Shown here one piece after another: positions 27,201-35,667 of a stretch of 64,000 nt of DNA. Source of the stretch: Streptomyces sp. NBC_01216 (GTDB taxonomy: Bacteria; Actinomycetota; Actinomycetes; Streptomycetales; Streptomycetaceae). Both the position numbers and the translations under genes were made by a program. Position 1 is the stretch's first letter, and each line of letters opens with the position of its first letter. The notes below the pieces were generated by a model. The model was given only the letters and a program-made list of their open reading frames with translations, did no database searches and had not been told where the DNA came from. Where the stretch lies: positions 3,658,001-3,722,000 of the forward strand of contig NZ_CP108677.1 in NCBI RefSeq assembly GCF_035994945.1, read 5' to 3'.

Positions 27201-27632
27201 TCAGGCCGTCTTGTCGTCGACGCGGGGGCCGTCCGTGGCCAGGGCCCAGATCACGAAGACGGAGATGGCGATGGAGAACAGCGCCCACCACGGTTGGTAG
27301 GGCAGGAACATGAACTGGGCGAGGGCGTTGAGGGACGCCAGCGCGATACCGGCGATCCGGCCCCACTCGGTGTCCACGAGGATGCCGAAGCCGGCGACGG
27401 CGAGGACGATGCCGAGGATGAGGTGGATCCAGCCCCAGCCGGTCAGGTCGAACTTGAAGACGTAGTTGCCGACGCGGGCGTACACGTCGTTGTCGGCGAG
27501 TTCGGCGATGCCCTGGAGGATGTCCGCGATACCGGCGACCAGCATCAGGACACCGGCGAAGAGCGTGCCGCCGGAGGCCCAGGTCGTGCCGGCTTCGGGG
27601 CCCGGGGTGCGGGGTGCGGTGTTCTGGCTCAT
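27201..27632 (-). CDS. DUF7144-family membrane protein
   Basis: 143 residues with four membrane helices and the family's G-W-G-W-I-H-L-I-L-G and M-F-L-P-Y-Q-P-W-W motifs. The second is a conserved loop before the last helix. It is very common in actinobacteria and of unknown function. It precedes the lipoprotein gene in a likely two-gene unit. Confidence 0.85.
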   Translation of the reverse strand: MSQNTAPRTPGPEAGTTWASGGTLFAGVLMLVAGIADILQGIAELADNDVYARVGNYVFKFDLTGWGWIHLILGIVLAVAGFGILVDTEWGRIAGIALASLNALAQFMFLPYQPWWALFSIAISVFVIWALATDGPRVDDKTA

Positions 27633-27717
27633 GGCCTCATCGTCGGCCCGCGGGTCCGCGGGCGGCCTCCCGGCGGAAGCGAACGGGTGAACGGCCCTGG
27701 GAAGGGCGGGCCCCGGG

Positions 27718-28512
27718 TCAGCGCTCCGGCGGGGCGAGGGCGGCGAGGAAGGCCGTCAGGGCCGAGTCGAACTCCTCGGGCCGCTCCAGGTTCGGCAGGT
27801 GCGCCGCCCGCTCGACCACCACGAGCGTGGAGTGCGGCAGCGCCGTGTGCATGGCCTCCGCGTCCCGTACCGGCGTGTAGGTGTCGTCGCGGCCCACGAC
27901 CACCAGGGCGGGCACGGACACGGTGGTGAGCAGTGCGCGGTAGTCGGGGCGTTCGGCCCGGCCGCGCAGGGCCGCCGCCGCGCCGGCCGGGTCGGTCGCG
28001 CACATCATGCGGTGGACGTGCGGCGCCGCGTGGGTGTTGTACGGGGCGACCATCCGGTCCATGACCTCGTCGGCGTACCCGCGCATGCCTTCGGCGAGCA
28101 GCCGGTCGGCCTGGGCGTTGCGGCCGGCCCTCCCCTCCTCGGTCTCGGCGGCGGCGAAGGTGTCGACGAGCACGAGCCCGCGTACGCGCCCTGGGAAGAG
28201 GCGGTAGCACTCCATGGCGATCTGGCCGCCCATGGAGAGCCCGGCGAGGACGAACTCCCCGATCCTCAGGTGGTCGAGGAGCGCGGCGAGGTCCCGCGCG
28301 AAGACGGACAGCGCGGTGGCGCCGGGGACCACGGTGGTCTCCCCGTAGCCACGGAGGTCCGGGGCGACCACCCGGTGCGTGGCGGAGAAGCGGTCGACCT
28401 GCGGGTGCCACATGGTGCGGTCGAAAGGGTGGCCGTGGACGAGGACGAGCGCGGGGCCCGTGCCCTGGTCCTCGTAGCCGATGGTGAGTCCGTCGATCTG
28501 TGCGGAAGGCAT
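27718..28512 (-). CDS. alpha/beta hydrolase
   Basis: 264 residues. The oxyanion-hole H-G-H-P-F-D, the nucleophile elbow G-L-S-M-G-G and the catalytic H in R-A-A-H-L-P-N-L are all present, as is an acid in V-V-V-G-R-D-D. The family resembles 3-oxoadipate enol-lactonase-like esterases, but the substrate is not known. It is divergent from the MocR regulator, whose direct-repeat operator lies between them, so it is the likely regulated target. Confidence 0.9.
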   Translation of the reverse strand: MPSAQIDGLTIGYEDQGTGPALVLVHGHPFDRTMWHPQVDRFSATHRVVAPDLRGYGETTVVPGATALSVFARDLAALLDHLRIGEFVLAGLSMGGQIAMECYRLFPGRVRGLVLVDTFAAAETEEGRAGRNAQADRLLAEGMRGYADEVMDRMVAPYNTHAAPHVHRMMCATDPAGAAAALRGRAERPDYRALLTTVSVPALVVVGRDDTYTPVRDAEAMHTALPHSTLVVVERAAHLPNLERPEEFDSALTAFLAALAPPER

Positions 28513-28540
28513 GGTCAGAGGCTAGGCAGGCCCAGCCGGT

Positions 28541-28572
28541 CGGTGCAATAAGATCTTTGCTCTCGGTGCAAT
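28541..28572. promoter_or_regulatory. TCGGTGCAAT direct repeat, probable MocR operator
   Basis: CGGTGCAAT occurs at 28541-28549 and 28564-28572, identical and 23 bp apart start to start (about two helical turns). It lies in the 76-bp space between the divergent hydrolase and MocR genes. Direct repeats are typical of MocR/PdxR binding sites. Confidence 0.6.
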
Positions 28573-28588
28573 CGGCGTGAGTGGGGGA

Positions 28589-29923
28589 ATGACGGTGGAG
28601 GACTACCGCGGGATCGCCGACCGGGTGGCGGCACGGATCGCCGACGGGCGGCTGCGGCCCGGCGACCGGCTGCCCCCGCAGCGGGTCTTCGCCCGCCGGC
28701 ACCGGATCGCCGGCTCCACGGCGATCCGGGTGTACGGCGAGCTGGCCCGCCGGGGCCTGGTCGTCGGGGAGGTCGGGCGGGGCACCTTCGTCCGGGCCGC
28801 TCCCCCGCTGCCGGGGTTCGCGCTCGCCGAGCCGACCGGAGTGGCGCCGGTCGACCTCCAGCTCAACTATCCGGTGGTGGAAGGCCAGTCGGAGCTGATG
28901 GGGCGGGCGCTGGCGGCGCTCGCGCGGGCCGACGTCCTCGGTGAGGCGACCGGGCTTCCCGCGGCGGCGCGCGGCACGGCCCCGGCGCGGGAGGCCGCGG
29001 CCGGTCTGCTCGCGCGCGCGGACTGGACGCCGGACCCCGACGGTGTGCTCTTCGCGGGCAACAGCCGTCAGGGCATCGCCGCAGCGGTCTCCCACCTCGT
29101 CCCGGCCGGAGGCCGCCTGGGGGTCGAGGAACTGACGTATCCGCTGGTCAAGGCGGTGGTGGAGCGGCTCGGCGTGCGGCTGACGCCGATCGCCACCGAC
29201 GGCGAGGGGATGCGCCCCGACGCGCTGGCCGCCGCGCACCGGGCGACCCCGCTCTCCGGCGTGTACCTCCAGCCGACGCTGCACAACCCCACCGCGACCA
29301 CGGCGGGTACCGCACGCAGGGGCGAACTCGCCACCGTCCTGGGGGAGTCGGGACTGACCGCGGTCGAGGACACGACCTGGGCGTTTCTGGAGCCGGGCGC
29401 CCCGGCGCCGCTGGCCGCGTACGCCCCGGAGCGGGTGATCCTCGTCGACAGCCTCTCCAAGCGGCTCGCGCCCGGACTCACGGTCGGCTATCTGGTGGCC
29501 CCCGCGCCCCGGCGGGAGGCGCTGGCGGCGGTGCTGCGCTCCGGCGCGTGGACGGCGGGCGGCCTCGCGCTGGCCGCGGCGACGCGCTGGGCCGGTGACG
29601 GCACGATCGCGGAGGTCGAGGCGGCGAAGCGGGCGGACGTGGCGGTCCGGGGCGCGCTGGTCCGGCGTCACCTCGGGGCGTTCGGCCTCCGTACCGCGCC
29701 GCACGCCTACTCCTGCTGGTGGGACCTCCCCGCCCCCTGGCGGGCGGAGAGCTTCGTCGCCGCGGCGGCCCGCGCGGGTGTGGCCGTGACCCCGGGCAGT
29801 GCCTTCGCGGTGGGCGCGGCGGCGGCCCCCGACGCGGTTCGGATCGGTCTGGCCTCCCCGCCGCCGGAGGTGCTGGACGCGGCACTGGCGAGGCTGGCCG
29901 CGCTCGCCGCCACGAGACCCTGA
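28589..29923 (+). CDS. MocR-family regulator (GntR wHTH + aminotransferase-like domain)
   Basis: 444 residues from ATG 28589, behind GTGGGGG; a GTG four codons upstream is possible. N-terminal wHTH (about 5-70, G-R-L-R-P-G-D-R-L-P-P-Q-R) is joined to a class I aminotransferase fold. Residues for PLP are seen: L-H-N-P-T, E-D-T-T, and the Schiff-base lysine K291 in D-S-L-S-K-R-L-A-P-G. MocR proteins use PLP or an amino acid as effector. It likely controls itself and the divergent hydrolase. Confidence 0.92.
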   Translation: MTVEDYRGIADRVAARIADGRLRPGDRLPPQRVFARRHRIAGSTAIRVYGELARRGLVVGEVGRGTFVRAAPPLPGFALAEPTGVAPVDLQLNYPVVEGQSELMGRALAALARADVLGEATGLPAAARGTAPAREAAAGLLARADWTPDPDGVLFAGNSRQGIAAAVSHLVPAGGRLGVEELTYPLVKAVVERLGVRLTPIATDGEGMRPDALAAAHRATPLSGVYLQPTLHNPTATTAGTARRGELATVLGESGLTAVEDTTWAFLEPGAPAPLAAYAPERVILVDSLSKRLAPGLTVGYLVAPAPRREALAAVLRSGAWTAGGLALAAATRWAGDGTIAEVEAAKRADVAVRGALVRRHLGAFGLRTAPHAYSCWWDLPAPWRAESFVAAAARAGVAVTPGSAFAVGAAAAPDAVRIGLASPPPEVLDAALARLAALAATRP

Positions 29924-29975
29924 GGGCCTTTCGGATGGCCTTCGACCGCCCGGTCAGAGGCCACCCGACAGGCTC
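29924..29975. repeat. dispersed palindromic repeat, copy 1
   Basis: CCTTTCGGATGGCC...CGACCG then CGGTCAGAGGCCACCCGAC-AGGCTC form a long hairpin just after the MocR stop. It belongs to the GAGCCTGTCGG repeat family and may also act as a terminator here. Confidence 0.7.
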
Positions 29976-30140
29976 CGAGAGGCACCACCACGGCGCCGGG
30001 CCGATTCCGGCACCGTGCTCCGTCACCCGAGTGGGCGCGGACTCCCGTCCCAGGCGGCGTACCCCCGCTGATCCAGTTGCGTGCCCGGGGGCCCGGGTGT
30101 GCCCTGGAGGGTGAAGGGGGCGAGGGAAGGAGTTCCCGCC

Positions 30141-30551
30141 ATGGCCGCACACGCAGCGGTGCCCGCACGACGGCACCTGAGCACACACGGCTTGGGGCTG
30201 CCCGTCACCCTGGGCCTCGCCTACGGCATCTACACGGCGGCCGTCCAGCGCTCCGGTGGCGTCATCACCTGGGGTCAGGTCCTGCTCGGAGTGGTCTCCG
30301 GGGTCCTGCTCGCCGGGGGTGTGTACGCGCTGCGCCGCTGGGGCCACGTCCTGCCGCGCGAACCGCACGCGGCGGCCTGGGGGGTGCTCGCGGGCGGCGC
30401 CATCGGCTTCCTGTTCAGCCTGTCCGACGCGAGCGTCCTGTCCTCGTCGGTCCTCGGCCTGATCGTGGCGGCGTGCACCACGATCACGGCGTTCTACCTC
30501 CTCTACACCCACGAGGACGTCCCCGCCCGGCCGGTGCGCCGCACGCCCTGA
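30141..30551 (+). CDS. small four-helix membrane protein
   Basis: 136 residues from ATG 30141 behind GGAAGGAG. Four hydrophobic segments can be traced (L-P-V-T-L-G-L-A-Y-G-I-Y, V-L-L-G-V-V-S-G-V-L-L-A-G-G, A-W-G-V-L-A-G-G-A-I-G-F-L-F and S-S-V-L-G-L-I-V-A-A-C-T-T-I). The C-terminal tail is cytoplasmic-looking and basic. I do not recognise the family. It stands alone between the MocR gene and the monooxygenase. Confidence 0.75.
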   Translation: MAAHAAVPARRHLSTHGLGLPVTLGLAYGIYTAAVQRSGGVITWGQVLLGVVSGVLLAGGVYALRRWGHVLPREPHAAAWGVLAGGAIGFLFSLSDASVLSSSVLGLIVAACTTITAFYLLYTHEDVPARPVRRTP

Positions 30552-30686
30552 GACCGAGAGCCCGTCGGGCGGCCCTCGCCCCGTCACACCCCCCCGGCCC
30601 GAGCACGCCGCCCAGTGCGGCGGCGTCCCCCTGCCGGAGCCGGGCGGGCCGACACCGGCAGGGGACCGGCACCCCCGGAGGCACCC

Positions 30687-32396
30687 ATGGCGCGAACCCG
30701 AGCGACCGACGCACCCGACGTACTGATCGTCGGAGCCGGCCCCGTCGGACTGAGCACGGCGGCCGAACTCCGCCGCCACCGGGTGACCTGCCGGCTCGTC
30801 GACCGGCTGCCCGCCCGCCTGCCCTACGCCAAGGCGGTCGGCATCCAGCCCCGGACGCTGGAGATCTGGGACCGGATGGGGCTGGTCCGCGACGTCCTGG
30901 AGGCCGCCGTCCCGCTGCGCGGCCAGCTGCTCTACGTCGACGGCCGCGAGGCGGCCCGGATCGACCTGGTGCTGCCGCCCGAGGTGCCCTACACCTTCGC
31001 CGCGCTGCCGCAGTACGAGACCGAGCGACTCCTGGAGGAGTACGTCGCGGGCCTGGGCACGGTCATCGAGCGCGGCACCGAGCTGCTGTCGTTCGACCAG
31101 GACGCGACCGGGGTCACCGCCCGGCTGCGCACCTCGGACGGGGCCGAGGAGGAGGTCCGGGCCGCGTACCTGGTCGGCTGCGACGGCGCGCACAGCACGG
31201 TCCGCAAGGGGCTCGGCCTGTCCTTCGAGGGCGGAGCCTTCCCGGAGGAGTTCATGCTCGCCGACGTCGAGACCGACTGGGACCTGCCGGACGGCTACGG
31301 TCTGCGCTCGCTGCACCGGTCAGCCGACGGCGCCACGGACGACCTGCTGGTCTGCATCCCGCTGCCGGGCGGCAGCGGCGCGCGCCGCTACCGCATGTCG
31401 ATGCTGGTCCCGCCCGAACTCTCCGCCCGGCGGGGCGGCCCCCCGGCCGCCGGGGGCGACGGCGTCGCGCACGGAATGGAGGGCTCCCGCCGCCCGGAGC
31501 TGTCCCACGTGCAGGCCGTCGTCGACCGACTGGCTCCCCGGCCGGCCGCCGTGTCGCACCTGCGCTGGTCCTCCGTCTTCCGCATCAGCCACCGGATCGT
31601 CGACCGGTACGGCGACGACCGGGTCTTCGTCGCGGGAGACGCCGCGCACATCCACCCGCCCACCGGCGCCCAGGGCATGAACACCGGCATACAGGACGCC
31701 TGCAACCTGGCCTGGAAGCTCGCCCTGGTGCTGCGCGGCGAGGCCGGGCCCGCCCTGCTCACCGGCTACGACACGGAACGCCGTCCGGTCGGCGAGGAGG
31801 TCGTCGGGAGGACCGTCCGGCACGCCACAGAGGCCGGAGTCCCGGCCGACGCGGACGATCCGCGGACCATGATGCTCCGCGAGGCCCAACTGCTCGTCTC
31901 CTACCGCGGCGGTCCGCTCGCCGGACCGCCGCACGGCCCGCGGGACGCGCCCCAGCCCGGCGACCGGGCACCCGACTGCACCGGCCTGACCGCGTCCGTC
32001 GCCGCCTACCCGCTGCGCCTGCTGGACGTCCTGCGCGGTCGCACCGGCCATGTGCTGATCCGCTACGGGGCCGCCCCCGCCGAGGCGGCGGACGCCGACG
32101 GGTCCGCTCCGGTGACCGTCACCGTTCTGCCGCGGACGGCCGCGAGTACCGGGGCCGGTGACGCCCGGCCGGGCGACGGCGGCCCGGTACCAGGCGCGGG
32201 CGCCGTGTACCGCGACGCCGCCGGGGAGTTCGCCCGGCTCTACCGCCCCGACGGTCCGACCGGATTCCTCGTCCGCCCGGACGGATACCTCGCCGCCCGC
32301 TTCCCGCTCGACGGCACCGCACGGGCCCTGGCCGGCCACCGCGGGGTCCTGTCCGCCGCCCCGGCACCGCCGGCGCCCGGGGACCCCGGCGCGTGA
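30687..32396 (+). CDS. FAD-dependent aromatic monooxygenase (PheA/TfdB type)
   Basis: 569 residues from ATG 30687, after GGAGG. The N-terminal FAD motif I-V-G-A-G-P-V-G is intact, as are the D-G motif (G-C-D-G-A-H-S-T-V-R) and the G-D motif (V-A-G-D-A-A-H-I-H-P-P-T-G-A-Q-G-M-N-T). The C-terminal ~170 residues resemble the thioredoxin-like domain of phenol hydroxylase-type enzymes. Such enzymes hydroxylate phenols or polyketide aromatics using NAD(P)H and O2. There is no polyketide cluster in the window, so the substrate is open. Confidence 0.9.
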   Translation: MARTRATDAPDVLIVGAGPVGLSTAAELRRHRVTCRLVDRLPARLPYAKAVGIQPRTLEIWDRMGLVRDVLEAAVPLRGQLLYVDGREAARIDLVLPPEVPYTFAALPQYETERLLEEYVAGLGTVIERGTELLSFDQDATGVTARLRTSDGAEEEVRAAYLVGCDGAHSTVRKGLGLSFEGGAFPEEFMLADVETDWDLPDGYGLRSLHRSADGATDDLLVCIPLPGGSGARRYRMSMLVPPELSARRGGPPAAGGDGVAHGMEGSRRPELSHVQAVVDRLAPRPAAVSHLRWSSVFRISHRIVDRYGDDRVFVAGDAAHIHPPTGAQGMNTGIQDACNLAWKLALVLRGEAGPALLTGYDTERRPVGEEVVGRTVRHATEAGVPADADDPRTMMLREAQLLVSYRGGPLAGPPHGPRDAPQPGDRAPDCTGLTASVAAYPLRLLDVLRGRTGHVLIRYGAAPAEAADADGSAPVTVTVLPRTAASTGAGDARPGDGGPVPGAGAVYRDAAGEFARLYRPDGPTGFLVRPDGYLAARFPLDGTARALAGHRGVLSAAPAPPAPGDPGA

Positions 32397-32448
32397 GGGC
32401 GCCCCGCGCCGCCGTCACCGGCCACCGTCGCGGAGCGCTCCCGGGGGA

Positions 32449-32874
32449 CTACTCGCCGCGGACGACCACCACGGGGCACGGCGCGTGCTGGGAGACGTTC
32501 GTGGAGACCGAGCCGAGGACCGCGGCCGCGAAGCCGCTGTGGCCGCGATCACCGACGACCAGCAGCGACGCGCCGCGTGACTGGTCGATCAGTGCCTGCG
32601 ACGGATTGCCGCCGACGACCGTGCGGGTGACGGAGGCGGTGACGTCCGGGGCGAGGGCGCGCTCCAGGGACTCGTCCAGGATCTGCCTCGCGAGCCGTTC
32701 GGGGTCGAACTCCGGCGGCACGCCCGGCATCAGCGTCGCCCAGGACGCCGGGTACTCCCAGCCGATCACCGCCTGAAGCGCGTCCCCGGTGAGAGCCGCC
32801 TGCGCGGCGGCCCACTTCAGCGCCCTGATCGAACGCTCCGAGCCGTCCACGCCCACCACGATCCTGCCGGTCAT
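32449..32874 (-). CDS. universal stress protein A family
   Basis: 141 residues from ATG 32872-32874. It has the N-terminal V-V-G-V-D-G-S strand-loop and the C-terminal ATP-binding motif G-D-R-G-H-S-G-F...L-G-S-V-S (G-x2-G-x9-G-S type). It is a single USP domain, probably nucleotide-binding. The 305 bp to cobL on the other side contains no further gene; both promoters must lie there. Confidence 0.92.
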   Translation of the reverse strand: MTGRIVVGVDGSERSIRALKWAAAQAALTGDALQAVIGWEYPASWATLMPGVPPEFDPERLARQILDESLERALAPDVTASVTRTVVGGNPSQALIDQSRGASLLVVGDRGHSGFAAAVLGSVSTNVSQHAPCPVVVVRGE

Positions 32875-33179
32875 CGCCGACCTCCGTTCTGTTCGGTTCG
32901 CCGTAGGGTCCGCCTGCCCCCGATCTCTCCCCCGTAACGAATGCTCCTCTTCCAGGCCCGAGCCGGCCATGAGGTGCTCGAAGGGCACCACGGCCTCCTC
33001 GTCCGTCGCGCGGGGCCGGACGGGCCGACACGGCGTCCGCGAGTCCGTGACCCGCCCGGACGATCCGGGACGGCAGGCCGTCGGTGTACCCGTCGCCGGC
33101 CGCGCCCCCGGTCCCCCACCCGGCCGGGCCGAGCGCCCCGGAGCGGGCCCCCGGAGGCGCTCCCGTAGAGTTCGCGGAC

Positions 33180-34412
33180 GTGAGCACCGTTCCCCCACCT
33201 GCGATATCGGTCGTCGGAATCGGCGCGGACGGCTGGGACGGACTCCCCGGAGAAGCCCGCCGCACCCTGCGCACCGCCGAGGTCCTCATCGGCGGCCCCC
33301 GCCAGCTCGACCTGCTGCCGGCGGCCGACTGCCCCGGCGAGCGCGTTCCCTGGCCCTCCCCGCTGCGTCCCGCCGTACCCGGGCTGCTCGCGGCCCACGA
33401 GGGCCGGCGGATCGCGGTCCTCGCGAGCGGGGACCCGATGTTCCACGGGATCGGCCGCACGCTCACCGAGACGGTGGGCGCCGACCGGCTGCGCGTCCTG
33501 CCCCACCCGTCCTCGGTCTCGTACGCCTGCGCCCGTCTCGGCTGGCCCCTGGAGGCGGTGGAGACGGTCTCGCTGGTCGCCCGGCCGCTCGCCTCGCTGA
33601 CCGCGGCCCTCCACCACGGCCGCCGGCTGCTCGTCCTCAGCGAGGGCGCCGGCACCCCGGCCCGGATCGCGGGACTCCTGCGCGACAAGGGCTACGGCGG
33701 AAGCCGGCTGCGGGTCCTGGAACGGCTCGGCTCACCCCGTGAACGGATCGTGGAGGCGACGGCGGACGACTGGGCGCCGGACCGGGCCGCCGACCCCCTC
33801 AACGTCGTCGCGCTCGACTGCGTACGGTCGGCCGGGGCGCCCCGTCTCGGCCTCACGCCCGGCCTGCCCGACGCGGCGTACGAGCACGACGGCCAGCTCA
33901 CCAAGCGCCACGTCCGCGCCGCCACCCTGGCCGCGCTCGCCCCCGCGCCCGGGGAACTGCTGTGGGACGTCGGCGGCGGCTCCGGCTCGATCGGCGTCGA
34001 ATGGCTGCGGGCGCACCGCTCCTGCCGGGCGGTCGCCGTGGAGAGGTCCCCTGAGCGGGCCGCCCGGATCGCCCGCAACGCCGCGGCCCTCGGCGTGCCG
34101 ACACTCACCGTCGTCACCGGACCCGCCCCCGCCGCCCTCGCCGGGCTGCCCGCCCCCGACGCGGTGTTCATCGGCGGCGGCCTCACCGTGCCCGGCCTGC
34201 TCGACACCTGCTGGGAGGCGCTGCCGCCCGGCGGCCGGCTGGTGGCGAACACCGTGACACTGGAGTCCGAGGCGCTGCTGGCCGAGCGGTACCGCGAGCA
34301 CGGCGGCGAGCTGATCCGGCTGGCCGTCGCCCAGGCGGTGCCGGTGGGCGGCTTCACCGGCTGGCGCCAGGCGATGCCCGTCACGCAGTGGTCCGTCACC
34401 AAGGGTCCGTAA
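33180..34412 (+). CDS. cobL: precorrin-6Y C5,15-methyltransferase (decarboxylating)
   Basis: 410 residues from GTG 33180. It is a fusion of a CbiE-type methylase (N-terminal half, G-I-G-A-D-G-W and S-G-D-P-M-F-H-G-I-G) and a CbiT-type decarboxylating methylase (C-terminal half, D-V-G-G-G-S-G-S-I-G-V-E-W SAM loop). It methylates precorrin-6B at C5 and C15 and removes the C12 acetate carboxylate. It is followed 19 bp later by cobM, so the two form an operon. Confidence 0.95.
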   Translation: MSTVPPPAISVVGIGADGWDGLPGEARRTLRTAEVLIGGPRQLDLLPAADCPGERVPWPSPLRPAVPGLLAAHEGRRIAVLASGDPMFHGIGRTLTETVGADRLRVLPHPSSVSYACARLGWPLEAVETVSLVARPLASLTAALHHGRRLLVLSEGAGTPARIAGLLRDKGYGGSRLRVLERLGSPRERIVEATADDWAPDRAADPLNVVALDCVRSAGAPRLGLTPGLPDAAYEHDGQLTKRHVRAATLAALAPAPGELLWDVGGGSGSIGVEWLRAHRSCRAVAVERSPERAARIARNAAALGVPTLTVVTGPAPAALAGLPAPDAVFIGGGLTVPGLLDTCWEALPPGGRLVANTVTLESEALLAERYREHGGELIRLAVAQAVPVGGFTGWRQAMPVTQWSVTKGP

Positions 34413-34431
34413 CCAAGGGAGAAGCAGCACC

Positions 34432-35181
34432 ATGACCGTCTACTTCATCGGCGCCGGCCCCGGGGCCGCCGATCTGATCACCGTGCGCGGTGCGCGGACG
34501 CTCGCCTCCTGCCGGGTCTGCCTGTACGCCGGGTCCCTGGTCCCCCGCGAACTCCTCGCCGAATGCCCGCCGGACGCCCGTCTCGTCGACACGGCCGACC
34601 TGGACCTGGACCGGATCGTCGCCGAGATCGTCACCGCCCACGAGGCCGGCGAGGACGTGGCACGCCTGCACTCGGGCGATCCGTCGGTCTTCTCCGCCGT
34701 CGCCGAGCAGATGCGGCGCCTGGACGCGGAGGGCATCCCCTACGAGGTGGTGCCCGGCGTCCCTGCCTTCGCCGCCGCCGCCGCGGCGCTCAAGCGCGAA
34801 CTCACCGTCCCGACGGTCGGCCAGACCGTCATCCTCACCCGGGTCGCCCAGCAGGCCACCCCGATGCCGCAGGGCGAGGACCTGGCGACGCTGGGCCGCA
34901 GCGGCGCCCTCCTGGTCCTGCACCTCGCCGCCCGCTACGTCGACCGCGTGGTCGACGAACTGCTGCCGCACTACGGCGCCGACTGCCCCGCCGCGGTCGT
35001 CGCCATGGCCAGCCGCCCGGACGAGATCGTCCTGCGCGGCACCCTGGACGACATCGCCGCGCAGCTGAAGGACTCCGGGATCACGAAGACGGCCGTCATC
35101 CTGGTCGGCCGGACGCTCGCGGCCTCCCAGTTCCGCGACAGCCACCTCTACGACCCGGCGCGGGAGCGGCACGTCTGCTGA
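34432..35181 (+). CDS. cobM: precorrin-4 C11-methyltransferase
   Basis: 249 residues, the usual length. The SAM-binding G-A-G-P-G-A-A-D-L-I-T, H-S-G-D-P-S-V-F and V-P-G-V-P-A-F-A-A-A-A-A motifs mark the tetrapyrrole methylase family, and the sequence fits CobM best. ATG 34432 follows AAGGGAGAAG. Second gene of the cobL-cobM pair. Confidence 0.95.
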   Translation: MTVYFIGAGPGAADLITVRGARTLASCRVCLYAGSLVPRELLAECPPDARLVDTADLDLDRIVAEIVTAHEAGEDVARLHSGDPSVFSAVAEQMRRLDAEGIPYEVVPGVPAFAAAAAALKRELTVPTVGQTVILTRVAQQATPMPQGEDLATLGRSGALLVLHLAARYVDRVVDELLPHYGADCPAAVVAMASRPDEIVLRGTLDDIAAQLKDSGITKTAVILVGRTLAASQFRDSHLYDPARERHVC

Positions 35182-35186
35182 GCTGT

Positions 35187-35227
35187 GGGCCTGTCGGGTG
35201 GCCTCCGCGCGGTCAGAGGCCAACCCG
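35187..35227. repeat. dispersed palindromic repeat, copy 2 (partial)
   Basis: GGGCCTGTCGGGTGGCCTCCG then CGGTCAGAGGC follows the cobM stop. It is one arm plus a decayed second arm of the GAGCCTGTCGG family. Confidence 0.6.
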
Positions 35228-35340
35228 TCCCAGCGGACGGCCCCCCGCCGGGGCGGGCCCCGGCACACCCGATCACGCGCGGGGCCGGCACCCCGTCCGA
35301 CGACGTACCGGCCCCGCGCGGTCAGCGGCTCACGGCCTCA

Positions 35341-35415
35341 TCAGGCGTTCGGCCGCTTGCCGTGGTTCGCGCCCTTCTTCTTGCGGGCCCGGCGCTTGTT
35401 GCCTCGCTTCGACAT
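35341..35415 (-). CDS. 50S ribosomal protein bL37
   Basis: 24 residues: M-S-K-R-G-N-K-R-R-A-R-K-K-K-G-A-N-H-G-K then R-P-N-A. The N-H-G-K-R-P-N-A ending is the signature of bL37, an actinobacterial large-subunit protein seen in mycobacterial ribosome structures. The start ATG at 35413-35415 is set by homology; GGTCCC... upstream offers only a weak ribosome site. It is too short to be found by most gene callers. It sits alone between cobM and cbiD on the minus strand. Confidence 0.88.
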   Translation of the reverse strand: MSKRGNKRRARKKKGANHGKRPNA

Positions 35416-35635
35416 GGGAGTCCCTCTCGGTCGGGGGCAGTGCCTTGGTAAGCCTAGTGTCGCGTCACGCAACCTTCGCCCTGTCGCGACGCTCCTCGAC
35501 GGGCGAACATTCCCTGACGCGCCAGTCGTATCGCCCCGTGAGGTCGGGACGCGGCCCGCATCCGGTGCCCGCGGCCGTCCGCGCCGGGCGCTGGGCCCGC
35601 CGACCTGCACCGCGGCCCGCGCCGCCGCCCGCTCA

Positions 35636-35667
35636 AGCCTGTCGGCCGAAGGCCACCCGACAGGCTC
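35636..35667. repeat. dispersed palindromic repeat, copy 3
   Basis: AGCCTGTCGG - CCGAAGGCCAC - CCGACAGGCT, a perfect 10-bp stem just beyond the cbiD stop; may terminate cbiD. Confidence 0.7.
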
